DNA of 64,000 bases from WVZH01 sp034430895 (lineage in GTDB: Bacteria; Chloroflexota; Anaerolineae; Anaerolineales; E44-bin32), in contig DAOUDW010000049.1 in assembly GCA_034430895.1 (NCBI GenBank), positions 1 through 64,000 of the forward strand. Direction: 5' to 3'. This document shows positions 41,478 through 50,034 of this stretch, piece by piece. The position numbers and the translations under genes were made by a program. How positions within the stretch are numbered: the stretch's first letter is position 1; each line of letters opens with the position of its first letter. Under the pieces are notes generated by a model that saw only the letters and a list, made by a program, of their open reading frames with translations, searched no databases and was not told where the DNA came from.

Positions 41478-43138
41478 ACCCCATCGGTCTGACCAAAGGG
41501 CCCGGCGAGTCACAGCACGAATTCACTTTCGTCTCTCCCGATCGCCACGACGCCCTCAAGGTGGGCGAGTTCATCCTGCACCGCGCCGAGATCGACGGCG
41601 AAGAACGCGACGTGCTCAGCCGCGTGACCTCCCGCGCCCCGCTACGTCTCTACCCGGATGGATTCCTCGCCGCGCCGGAGATCGACCCCGACGATGTAGC
41701 GGCCGTTTTCGGCTACGGTGGGGCGGGCCACGAGCGTTTTGAAATGACGGCGGCGGTGATCGGCTATTACGACGAGCGCCTGGGCGACTTCATCAACCCG
41801 CGCATCCCGCCGCGCGCCGGCCGGCCGCTCTATCTTGCCCCGGACGACCTGCTGGCATCGGTGCTCTCCAAGGTCTCCGTAAACGGGCAGGGCGCGGCGC
41901 ACATCGGTTCGCTGCTCAGCCGCGAGAGCGGGCGCGTGCCCCTGGCGCTCGACCTGCGCGCCGTGACCAGCACCCACCTGGCAATCATCGCCAACACCGG
42001 TGCAGGCAAGAGTTACCTGGCGGCGGTGCTTTTGGAAGAGTTGATGAAGCCCAACAACCGCGCCGCGGTGCTGATCGTCGATCCACACGGCGAGTACGGT
42101 ACGCTGGCCGAGATGATGGGACACGAGGCTTTCGTCGAGCCCGACTATTCCCCCGACGTGCGCGTCTTCCGTCCCGGGGACGTGAAAGTGCGCACCGCCG
42201 GCCTGACCATCGGCGACCTGAGCTACCTGCTGCCCAATTTAAGCGAGCGCATGGAATACCTGCTGCGCCGCGCCCACCGCGACGTCACGCGTCACAGCCT
42301 GCAGGAGAAGGGCAAGCCCGACCGCTGGACGGTGGCCGAGCTGCTCATCCGCCTGCGCCAATTGGGCGAGGGCGGCGATAATGAAGACGAAGCCCCGGAC
42401 GACCGCTACGCCGGCACGGCCGAGGCGCTCATCTGGCGCCTGGAAAGCGTGATCAAAGGCGCCACGATCTTCGACGACTTCGAACACCTCGACCTGGCCG
42501 AGCTCTTCCGGCCCGGCCGCTGTTCGGTGCTGCAATTGGACGAGGTCGATTCGCGCCAGCAGCAGATTATGGTCGCCACGCTGCTGCGGCGCGCCTTCCG
42601 CGCCCGCACCCAGACCGAGAAGGGCGCCGTGGCCGAAGGCGACGAATTGTATTTGCCCTACCCGGTCTTCCTCCTCATCGAGGAAGCGCATCACTTCGCC
42701 CCGGCCTCGGTCGACGTAGTCAGCACGCAGGTGCTCAAACAAGTGCTCTCCGAGGGGCGCAAGTTCGGCCTGGCGGTGGGCCTGATCAGCCAGCGCCCGG
42801 GACGCCTGGACCCCGACGCCCTCTCGCAGTGCAACACGCAGTTCCTGCTGCGCATCGTCAACCCCATCGACCAGGCCCGCGTAGCCGAGAGTGTGGAGAC
42901 CGTGGGGCGCGAGCTGCTGAGCGAACTCCCCGCGCTGACCAAGGGCCAGGTGATCGTGGCCGGCGAGGCGGTGAACACGCCCGTGCTCTGCCGCGTGCGC
43001 TCGCGGCACACCCCGCACGGCGCCGAATCCCCCGACGCGCCGGCACTGTGGCGCAAGTGGTTTTCGGGTGATAAGAAAAGGAGAAAGAAGGCGCGGCCGG
43101 CGGGAAAAGAGGAGGGGGATGAAGCGCTGTTTACATAG
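41474..43138 (+). CDS. herA: HerA-type DNA translocase ATPase
   Basis: 554-aa hexameric FtsK/HerA-family motor. Residues 1-150 include the HAS-barrel-like N-terminus. Walker A is IIANTGAGKSYLAAVLLEEL, VLIVDPHGEYGTL is the usual following strand, Walker B is VFLLIEEAHHFAP, and VGLISQRPGRLDPDALSQ and QFLLRIVNPIDQARV are the conserved sensor/arginine-finger parts. It threads DNA for NurA. The ATG at 41474 overlaps the upstream stop; the longer frame from 41438 is only that gene's tail. Last gene of the resection cluster. Confidence 0.93.
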   Translation: MNPIGLTKGPGESQHEFTFVSPDRHDALKVGEFILHRAEIDGEERDVLSRVTSRAPLRLYPDGFLAAPEIDPDDVAAVFGYGGAGHERFEMTAAVIGYYDERLGDFINPRIPPRAGRPLYLAPDDLLASVLSKVSVNGQGAAHIGSLLSRESGRVPLALDLRAVTSTHLAIIANTGAGKSYLAAVLLEELMKPNNRAAVLIVDPHGEYGTLAEMMGHEAFVEPDYSPDVRVFRPGDVKVRTAGLTIGDLSYLLPNLSERMEYLLRRAHRDVTRHSLQEKGKPDRWTVAELLIRLRQLGEGGDNEDEAPDDRYAGTAEALIWRLESVIKGATIFDDFEHLDLAELFRPGRCSVLQLDEVDSRQQQIMVATLLRRAFRARTQTEKGAVAEGDELYLPYPVFLLIEEAHHFAPASVDVVSTQVLKQVLSEGRKFGLAVGLISQRPGRLDPDALSQCNTQFLLRIVNPIDQARVAESVETVGRELLSELPALTKGQVIVAGEAVNTPVLCRVRSRHTPHGAESPDAPALWRKWFSGDKKRRKKARPAGKEEGDEALFT

Positions 43139-43162
43139 ACTCGTCAATTGTCAACCGCAACT

Positions 43163-43849
43163 ATGACTCTTCGAGAGTCTGAGGAACCACCCCTCGACGG
43201 CATCCCCTTCGTCTGTTCCTGGAGCGGCGGTAAGGATTCCTGCCTGGCGTTGTGGCAGGCGATCGAGCAAGGTGGAATTCCTAAGCTGCTGCTGACGATG
43301 ATGGACGAGCAAGGCCGGCGCTCGCGCTCCCACGGACTCCCGGTAGATGTCCTCCAGGCGCAAGCGGATTCGCTGGGCATTCCCCTGACGACTGCGGATA
43401 CATCCTGGGAGGACTACGAAACGATTTTCACGGAGGCACTGCGCACTGCTGCCCAAAACGGCGCGCGAGTGAGTGTGTTTGGGGACATCGACTTCGAGGA
43501 AAATCGCGCCTGGGAAGAGAAGGTCTCGCAGCGAGCCGGACTGCAGGCGTATCTTCCTTTATGGAAAAAGCCCCGGCAAAATCTACTGAACGATTTCCTC
43601 ACGCTCGGTTTCGAGGCCACGATCATCGCCACGAAGGACGACAAGCTGGGAAAGCGCTTCCTCGGGCGCATACTCGATCACGCCTTGCTCGCCGAATTCG
43701 AACAGGCGGGCATCGACCTCTCGGGAGAGGCCGGCGAATACCATACAATCGTCACGGAAGGGCCGCTTTTTAACAAGCCATTGAGTCTGCAAAAGGGAGA
43801 GACGACACTTCACACAGGAACCTGGTTTCTAGGAGTCCAGGTCGGATAA
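43163..43849 (+). CDS. DUF71 / diphthine-ammonia-ligase-like ATP pyrophosphatase
   Basis: 228-aa protein of the PP-loop family. The PP-loop is FVCSWSGGKDSCLALWQA near residue 20 and the C-terminal signature is LSGEAGEYHTIVTEGPLF. Eukaryotic and archaeal members amidate diphthine on EF-2; bacteria lack diphthamide, so the bacterial function is unknown, perhaps a cofactor or tRNA amidation. The frame opens at a TTG (43148); I prefer the ATG at 43163, though neither has a good Shine-Dalgarno. It follows herA closely and may be read through from it. Confidence 0.82.
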   Translation: MTLRESEEPPLDGIPFVCSWSGGKDSCLALWQAIEQGGIPKLLLTMMDEQGRRSRSHGLPVDVLQAQADSLGIPLTTADTSWEDYETIFTEALRTAAQNGARVSVFGDIDFEENRAWEEKVSQRAGLQAYLPLWKKPRQNLLNDFLTLGFEATIIATKDDKLGKRFLGRILDHALLAEFEQAGIDLSGEAGEYHTIVTEGPLFNKPLSLQKGETTLHTGTWFLGVQVG

Positions 43850-43889
43850 CTACACGTTTGGTAATCTTGCCTGCATCGTGGAGGCACAC

Positions 43890-44255
43890 ATGAAGCCCTC
43901 AGCTATCAACTTCGCGCAAAAATTAGCTTCATTTTCGGAACATTGGTCGCCGAAGATCATCGCCCAGATGAACGATTATCATTTCAAACTGGTCAAATTC
44001 CAGGGCGAGTTCGTCTGGCACAATCACGACGAGACCGACGAGGTTTTTATCGTGCTGCACGGCAGGATGACGATCGACTTTCGCGACGGCTCCATTGAAT
44101 TGCAAACCGGGGAAATGATCGTCGTTCCCAAGGGAGTCGAGCACAAGCCGCGTGCCGAAGACGAGTGTCAGGTCTTACTCGTCGAACCGGCCGGCACCGT
44201 GAACACCGGCGACGCTGGAGGCGAGTTGACGGCGCAGGACAATATCTGGATCTAG
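43890..44255 (+). CDS. cupin domain protein
   Basis: 121-aa single cupin. Motif 1 is FVWHNHDETDEVFIVLHGRM with the metal-binding His, His and Glu; motif 2 is MIVVPKGVEHKPRAED with the last His. Such small cupins act as isomerases, dioxygenases or metabolite binders; the N-terminal FSEHWSPKIIAQMND is common among short, mannose-6-phosphate-isomerase-like cupins. GTGGAGG precedes the ATG at 43890. A diverged paralogue of its first third is preserved in the chimeric ORF at 39486. Confidence 0.88.
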   Translation: MKPSAINFAQKLASFSEHWSPKIIAQMNDYHFKLVKFQGEFVWHNHDETDEVFIVLHGRMTIDFRDGSIELQTGEMIVVPKGVEHKPRAEDECQVLLVEPAGTVNTGDAGGELTAQDNIWI

Positions 44256-44281
44256 ACAACGTATGTCGCACAGAAGTGAAA

Positions 44282-44312
44282 AAGCCCTGGGAAAATCCCA
44301 GGGCTTCTTTGT
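44282..44312. terminator. bidirectional terminator
   Basis: AAGCCCTGGG and CCCAGGGCTT pair perfectly (10 bp, short A/T loop, 44282-44306). T-rich sequence follows on both strands (CTTTGTT on plus; TTTTTC on minus), fitting the convergent cupin and C39-protease genes. Confidence 0.88.
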
Positions 44313-44327
44313 TGAATACGATCAAGT

Positions 44328-46388
44328 TCACTCCGCCGGGCAGCGGCAGAAGCCGCCATCGTCGGGGGAATAGGTGCCTCCGGCATCGCCGCAAGCGGCG
44401 CGATCCAGCGTACTTACACACACCGGTTCCTCCGGCGCCTCGGGTAAGGCGGGGACAGCCAGGATCTCCGCATCCTCGCCGCCGAACAACTCGACTGCGC
44501 TCAAGGCAATCCAGCACTGGACCGGTATCTCATTGACGGTCGTTTCGAACATGCCCCATGTTTTTTCTGGGTTCACACCGAGCAGGGTTAACTCGGTCCC
44601 GGCCTCAAAGGCCGTCACATCGTCGAAGACCGGATCGGGACCCTTGCGGCAGAAGGCGTTCTGGGTCAGCACGCCGTAGGGATTGAGATCGATCAGGTCC
44701 GTCTCGGCCACGCGGAACTGCACGTACTTCACATCCTGGTAAAGACCGCTCTGCAGCAGCACGAACTTGAGCGTGTACAAACCCGGCGGCAGGTCGAACA
44801 GCCGGACGCTGCCTGCTGGGACGATATCCACCCGCGTGCCCGGATAAACGCCTACCTCATACTGACCCACGTTTTCTAACACACTCAGGTTTTCATTCTG
44901 CAGGACGATGTCCACGTGGTAATTGTACGTTCTAGTGGATATATTGAAGACTTCGAAGCCGAATTCGACTTCATCGTAGTAATCCAGGGCCTGGAACTGA
45001 ACGTCGAACACTGGATCACTGGGCAGCACGCCCCGCAAATCGGTGTAGTAGTAGCCTTTTTCATGCCCCATGTCGCCGTCCCAAACCCAATTGGTCGCCG
45101 GCTGGCCGCTGTCACCGTCGATCAAGACGACAGAACCCGGGAAACTGCCTGAACTGGGAAGCAACCAGAGCACACCGCGGCGCTGGTTCGCCGGTTGTGG
45201 TTCGGCGAAAAAGACAACCGTGTCGATTATCTCAATTTTCGGGCCGGTGAAACTATCCATCACCGCCTGGCGGTATGCCGCCCATGACTTGGTGCTGTTC
45301 AGCGACCCTGAGCTCGGGTTGTTGTAGAAGTAGTTCGTGCCGTCGCTGCCGGTGATCGTGCGGCTGTGGCCGGCCAAACTCGATCCCCAGGCCACCGGTC
45401 GCCGCGGACCACCGACGCCCCAGACGAAATACTCGACATACGCCTGGTAGGCATCAAACAACGCATCCGCATAGAGGTAATCCGTGTATTCCACAATATC
45501 CATCTCTTGCCAGCTAAATTCAGTCCAGACGGCAGCCTTCCAATTCCAGATGATAACTTCTACCTCACTGGTTGAAAAACTCTGTTTCACATCCGCAGGG
45601 ACGGTGTACCCGCCGGCGCCGAGAAGCCAGTGGAAGAAATAACCCTTGCTGAAAGGTTGGCCCGCCTTGCCGGCCAGATACCAGTTGCTTGATTCACCCC
45701 AGACAGCCCCAAAGCCACCCACTGACCAGCCGCCCTGATGGTAGTTCACCACGTTGGTCAATGCCGTGGGGCTGCACCAAGCCGGCGTCTTCTGTGGGTA
45801 CGTAGGAACAGTGAGCGGATCGTAAATCGTGGTCAATTCCACCAGACCCGGGTGAGCGATGAGGAAGAATATCTGGTATTTGCCCTTGCCGACGACCGGA
45901 AAGGTAGCCATGCCCTCTTCGACCTGTACACCTACCATGGAAGGAAAACTACCTTCCGGTTCTGCCCAGGCGACATAAGCATAAGTGGAGGTATCTGCCG
46001 GGGCAGCATCCTTGGTACTGGCGCTCAAGGGAACACTTACAAGGATCGAACCGACCTGATCTGCATCGCCAATATCGACGAAGTACTCATCGCTGGCGGG
46101 GCTGAACGGGCTTCCGGCGGCAAAAGGCGCACCTTCCCCGATTACTTCGAACGAAACTTCGGTATCTTCACTCAGCGCGCCGGTGTCTACGATCAACGAG
46201 GCGCCGCCAGGCTCCTCGATCGTGAGTGATTCGGCCGGGAATATTGCGGATACGGTCTCTGTCGACTGAACTTCAACAGGATTTTCTAATGCTACTTCTT
46301 CGCCATCGCCAAGCAGGAAATATGCCACTAGAGTTGCTGCCAAAACCAATACTGCGAAAAGAAAAAGATAAACTCGCTTGCCTTTCAT
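44328..46388 (-). CDS. secreted C39-like cysteine protease with SH3-type domain
   Basis: 686-aa exported protein with an N-terminal membrane anchor (RVYLFLFAVLVLAATLVAYFL). Residues 35-190 are beta-rich (ZU5/Ig-like). The protease core has QKTPAWCSPTALTNVVNYHQ, the C39-type nucleophile region, and later SLAGHSRTITGSDGTNYFYN with the His and Asn/Asp. Middle beta domains follow, and near the end a bacterial SH3-like domain (NAFCRKGPDPVFDDVTAFEA...TWGMFET). The last 40 residues are Cys-rich (CVSTLDRAACGDAGG, FCRC). I start at the second ATG (46388), six bases after AAGGAG. Likely degrades or processes extracellular peptides. Confidence 0.75.
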   Translation of the reverse strand: MKGKRVYLFLFAVLVLAATLVAYFLLGDGEEVALENPVEVQSTETVSAIFPAESLTIEEPGGASLIVDTGALSEDTEVSFEVIGEGAPFAAGSPFSPASDEYFVDIGDADQVGSILVSVPLSASTKDAAPADTSTYAYVAWAEPEGSFPSMVGVQVEEGMATFPVVGKGKYQIFFLIAHPGLVELTTIYDPLTVPTYPQKTPAWCSPTALTNVVNYHQGGWSVGGFGAVWGESSNWYLAGKAGQPFSKGYFFHWLLGAGGYTVPADVKQSFSTSEVEVIIWNWKAAVWTEFSWQEMDIVEYTDYLYADALFDAYQAYVEYFVWGVGGPRRPVAWGSSLAGHSRTITGSDGTNYFYNNPSSGSLNSTKSWAAYRQAVMDSFTGPKIEIIDTVVFFAEPQPANQRRGVLWLLPSSGSFPGSVVLIDGDSGQPATNWVWDGDMGHEKGYYYTDLRGVLPSDPVFDVQFQALDYYDEVEFGFEVFNISTRTYNYHVDIVLQNENLSVLENVGQYEVGVYPGTRVDIVPAGSVRLFDLPPGLYTLKFVLLQSGLYQDVKYVQFRVAETDLIDLNPYGVLTQNAFCRKGPDPVFDDVTAFEAGTELTLLGVNPEKTWGMFETTVNEIPVQCWIALSAVELFGGEDAEILAVPALPEAPEEPVCVSTLDRAACGDAGGTYSPDDGGFCRCPAE

Positions 46389-46604
46389 CATGGGCTCCTT
46401 GTTTTGTGTGATGTCCTGCAGGTTCTGAAATGACAAACCAATGCATAACTTTAACGCAACGACTGTCTTCTCATTCACATGACAATAGTCCTACGCTCTG
46501 TATCCCCCTTACGGTTTCCAAAACGCGCAGCCGTCAGCGTATACCCATATCGCCAAACTTTACGGAAGGTGGGAAACGACTCACGTTCCCATCTGGTCCA
46601 CTTG

Positions 46605-46618
46605 TGGAAACGTTTCCA
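46605..46618. promoter_or_regulatory. LacI-type palindromic operator candidate
   Basis: TGGAAACGTTTCCA is a perfect 14-bp palindrome with the central CG typical of LacI/CcpA-family sites. A weaker relative, GGGAAACG-N5-CGTTCCC (46571-46590), lies 15 bases away. Both lie upstream of the C39-protease gene. Confidence 0.45.
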
Positions 46619-46739
46619 AGATTTAGTTGTTCGTCATTTTCCCCTATCAACATCGATTTATTCCATTCTTTTCGTTCATTTTTCATACCAGCAGTATATT
46701 CCTGCCACCTTAAGCATGCGTCAAGAATAGATTAAGCTA

Positions 46740-47060
46740 CCTTAACTTACAGACGCGCAGATTGGGGAAAAACCCCAACGCGCCTCGCCTGCCATCAAAA
46801 TCGTTTGAATCAAGGAAACACAAGGCGGAATGAACCAGCGCTCCCCCAGCGCCAGTCGATCAACAAGTCCTTGACCAGAAAGGAAACCACGATCATGCGC
46901 GCCCGATTGTGCATCCAGCCGATCTCCCGCAGCTGGATCATGGCGCGTTGACAATGGGATACACTGTCACTCCGGAACACCAGGCTTCAAATTCATCGGG
47001 GTCGTTGGACCAGTTAATATCGGTCAGACTGGCGCGGAAACTCGCGCCAGATCAACTGCC
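46740..47060 (-). pseudogene. decayed deoxyribodipyrimidine photolyase
   Basis: Reading the minus strand in three frames gives consecutive photolyase pieces: QLIWREF near 47050, DINWSNDPDEFEAW near 47000, YPIVNA near 46955, then IQLREIGWMHNRARMIVVSF and KDLLIDWRWG (46835-46945), and GERWFI near 46830. These are the FAD-binding core motifs of CPD photolyase/cryptochrome, which repairs UV dimers using light. At least three frameshifts (one looks like a lost base in GCG-GCC-ATG) and the missing N-terminal half make it non-functional. The rest of the 46392-47334 gap holds no gene. Confidence 0.85.
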
Positions 47061-47228
47061 GCAGCTATTAGATAGCTGTTTTCATCTCCATCTCCCGAAA
47101 GATATCTACAGACTCCAGATAGGATTTTCCTGTCTGCAGTTCCGGATCGCCGGATTAAAGCAAATACACCACTGATGATGAAAAGCGTATACTTTCAAGC
47201 TGTATCGGGTTATACCGTATTAACTACG

Positions 47229-47257
47229 ACGACAGTTAACGCAAGTAAATATATAAT
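47229..47257 (+). promoter_or_regulatory. pckA promoter
   Basis: ACGACA (47229-47234), 17 bases, TATAAT (47252-47257). Full -10 match, four-of-six -35. Transcription would start near 47264, about 70 bases before the gene. Confidence 0.6.
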
Positions 47258-47334
47258 GGAATACCAGAATTACATACGCTCAGAGCTTTTCAAACTCTGT
47301 TTATCGTAGAGACAAGTGAGGAGTATCTCTTATC

Positions 47335-48948
47335 ATGACTCAAATTTTCGGACCACAAGCCGCTGACTATGGCATCGAAAATCACGGCATTCAAAACCCG
47401 GGAACCGTGTATTGGAACTTGACCACCCCGATGTTGTACGAACGCATCATGCGCCGCCACGAAGGTGTGCTTGCACACCTGGGACCGATCATAGTGCGCA
47501 CAGGCGACCACACCGGGCGTTCACCGCACGATAAATTCATCGTCGAAGAGCCCACCAGCAGAGATGAGATCTGGTGGGGCAAAGAAAATCAACCTATGGA
47601 CGAAGCCATCTTCGATGACATTCACCGTCGTATGCTGGCTTACATTCAAAACCGGGATATCTTCATTTTCAACGGCTACGCCGGCGCCGATCCCGAATAC
47701 CGCACGCCTGTGCGTATGATCACCAACTACGCCTGGCACAATCTCTTCGCTCGCAATATGTTCATCCGCGAACTCGATCATGACAAACTGCGCACCCATG
47801 TGCCCGAGTTCACCGTGATCAACATGCCCGGATTCCACGTCGATCCCACAATCGACAACACGGCCAGTCAAACGGCTATCCTTCTTCACCTCGGTAAGGG
47901 ACTGATCTTGATCGCCCGCAGCGAGTATGGCGGTGAGATTAAGAAGAGCATTTTCTCCGCGATGAATTACAAACTGCCCAAACTGGGGGTGCTGCCCATG
48001 CACTGCAGTGCCAATTACGGGAAGAACCAGGACGACGTGGCGCTCTTCTTCGGCCTCAGCGGTACGGGCAAGACAACCCTTAGTAACGATCCAAAGCGTC
48101 CACTTGTGGGAGACGACGAGCATGGTTGGAGCGATCGCGGGATTTTCAACTTCGAAGGCGGATCGTATGCCAAGGTGATTCGATTGGATCCCGAAGGGGA
48201 ACCGTTGATCTACGAGACCACACGCCGCTTCGGTACGATTTTGGAGAATGTCTCCTACGAGAGCAGTACACGCCGGGTCGATCTCAACGATGACGCCCTT
48301 ACAGAAAATACGCGCGCCAGTTACCCGATCACACACATCCCCAACGCCATTCGAGAGGGCGTCGCCGGGCATCCGAAGAATATTATTTTCCTTACAGCGG
48401 ATGCTTTCGGCGTGCTTCCGCCGATCAGCAAACTCACCACCGAACAAGCCATGTATTACTTCCTGAGCGGTTATACAGCCAAAGTCGCCGGCACAGAACG
48501 CGGCATCACCGAACCCCAGCCAAATTTCAGCGCCTGTTTCGGGGCACCCTTCATGCCGCTGCACCCCAAGGTATATGCAACATTACTCGGGGAAAAGGTC
48601 AAGAAACACAAGGTGCAGGTCTGGTTGGTCAACACCGGCTGGACGGGAGGTCCTTACGGCGAAGGTGAACGTATGAGACTCTCATATACCCGCCGCATGG
48701 TCGAAGCTGCACTGAACGGGGATTTGGATGATGCGGAATTAGAGACCGAAGTCCATTTCGGATTGCGAGTCCCCAAGCATATTGATGGCATCTCGTCGGA
48801 GATATTGCAAACACGTAAGACCTGGAAAGATCCACAAGCCTACGATCAACAAGCCAAGAAACTGATCGACATGTTCCAGGAAAACTTTATACAATTCGAA
48901 GCGCACGTCGACAAAGACGTCATCGCAGCAGGACCGCGCAAATCATGA
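47335..48948 (+). CDS. pckA: phosphoenolpyruvate carboxykinase (ATP)
   Basis: 537-aa ATP-dependent PEPCK, typical length, interconverting oxaloacetate + ATP and PEP + CO2 + ADP; used for gluconeogenesis or, in fermenters, for CO2 fixation to oxaloacetate. Visible are GDHTGRSPHDKFIV, the oxaloacetate-binding RNMFIRELD region, the kinase-1 motif FFGLSGTGKTTLS, kinase-2 DDEHGWSDRGIFNFEGGSYA, and NTGWTGGPYGEGERM. GTGAGGAG precedes the ATG. Single-gene transcript with its own promoter. Confidence 0.97.
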   Translation: MTQIFGPQAADYGIENHGIQNPGTVYWNLTTPMLYERIMRRHEGVLAHLGPIIVRTGDHTGRSPHDKFIVEEPTSRDEIWWGKENQPMDEAIFDDIHRRMLAYIQNRDIFIFNGYAGADPEYRTPVRMITNYAWHNLFARNMFIRELDHDKLRTHVPEFTVINMPGFHVDPTIDNTASQTAILLHLGKGLILIARSEYGGEIKKSIFSAMNYKLPKLGVLPMHCSANYGKNQDDVALFFGLSGTGKTTLSNDPKRPLVGDDEHGWSDRGIFNFEGGSYAKVIRLDPEGEPLIYETTRRFGTILENVSYESSTRRVDLNDDALTENTRASYPITHIPNAIREGVAGHPKNIIFLTADAFGVLPPISKLTTEQAMYYFLSGYTAKVAGTERGITEPQPNFSACFGAPFMPLHPKVYATLLGEKVKKHKVQVWLVNTGWTGGPYGEGERMRLSYTRRMVEAALNGDLDDAELETEVHFGLRVPKHIDGISSEILQTRKTWKDPQAYDQQAKKLIDMFQENFIQFEAHVDKDVIAAGPRKS

Positions 48949-49034
48949 CGGCTGTACAGCGAAACGAAAATTTTCGTGACGCTTCCCTTCAACGCGAGTT
49001 CGTTGATCTACCGTCTCTATAGTGAAGGTGAGCT

Positions 49035-49616
49035 TTACCCAAAATAATCGGGCTCGTTGCCTGCCTTCCATTTGATGTTGCAGCCTACACTCGGTCTTTG
49101 ATCGGGATTAACGGGCTCATCCGCCAGGACGGCATCCAATGCGCTGCGCAGGTCCTCACCGTTGACGGGCACGTCATTGCCGGGCCGACTGCTGTCCAAT
49201 TGCCCGCGGTAAACCAGTTTTCGATTCTCATCGAAGACAAAGAAATCCGGCGTGCAAGCAGCGGTGTAAGCTTTCGCCACAACTTGGGTTTCGTCATACA
49301 GATAAGGAAAGTTGAAACCCAACGCTTCGGCCATTTTTTTCAGACTCTCCGGCGCATCCGCCATGTAGATTTCAGCATCGTTAGAAGAAATGGCAACGAT
49401 GCCGATATCCTCATCGGCGTAATCCTTCCCAATGTTGGCGAGTTCTTGCTGCACGTGCTTGACGTAGGGGCAGTGGCGACAGATAAACATCAGCAGCAAG
49501 GCCTTCTTCGAAGCAAATGTATCCAGTGAAACAACTTCACCACTGACCACGTCCGGAAGGCTGAACGCTGGAGCTGGCGTGCCCAACGCAAGCATCGTTG
49601 ATGGGGTTACAGCCAT
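49035..49616 (-). CDS. thioredoxin-like redoxin (AhpC/TSA family)
   Basis: 193-aa thioredoxin-fold protein. FSLPDVVSGEVVSLDTFA opens the redoxin domain, MFICRHCPYVKHVQQEL holds the single peroxidatic-type Cys in a CPYV motif, and AYTAACTPDFFVFDENRKLV is the conserved cis-Pro part. This CPYVK type is widespread and thought to reduce or detect peroxides; reductant unknown. AGGAGGAAAAA precedes the ATG at 49616. Convergent with pckA. Confidence 0.88.
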   Translation of the reverse strand: MAVTPSTMLALGTPAPAFSLPDVVSGEVVSLDTFASKKALLLMFICRHCPYVKHVQQELANIGKDYADEDIGIVAISSNDAEIYMADAPESLKKMAEALGFNFPYLYDETQVVAKAYTAACTPDFFVFDENRKLVYRGQLDSSRPGNDVPVNGEDLRSALDAVLADEPVNPDQRPSVGCNIKWKAGNEPDYFG

Positions 49617-50034
49617 TTTTTCCTCCTGCACATATTCGATCTTCCATCCAATTCCAAATGAATCCAAAACATCAACACGGGCTGCTTATTCATATTTTAT
49701 CAACTTAACAACGCTGATTGTATCCCTCACTACAGGTAACGAGTCCTGAATCACCAAGATGAAACGGATCGGATATTTGCTATTAGAATCATCCGGCTTG
49801 TATCACATCACGGCCGATAGCCCAAAGATAGGCAATAACGTCCGGTTTGGGGTTTATATCTCATCAAACCATCAGCGAACCGAGATAATATGTGCGCACA
49901 CGATTCGGTAATTCAATCGATTGTCACCCGATCAGCTTAATAAACGCTGCTATAATCACCCGTTATTACTGAACGCCAGGCCGCCATAAAGAAAGCAAGT
50001 TGAGATCACACGCTGCTTGACGGAATCATTAACC
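49617..50034. other. 418-bp intergenic region
   Basis: No gene seen. It separates divergent genes. Its right end carries the extended -10 promoter of the EamA gene. I see no other clear structure. Confidence 0.4.
49948..49956 (+). promoter_or_regulatory. extended -10 promoter of the EamA transporter gene
   Basis: TGCTATAAT is a full extended -10 match; transcription would start near 49963, about 70 bases upstream of the ATG. No good -35 box. Confidence 0.55.

Noticed and set aside
48964..48977. Palindrome ACGAAAATTTTCGT after pckA
   Set aside because: Perfect but AT-rich with no loop and no T-run; too weak for a terminator and too isolated to call an operator.
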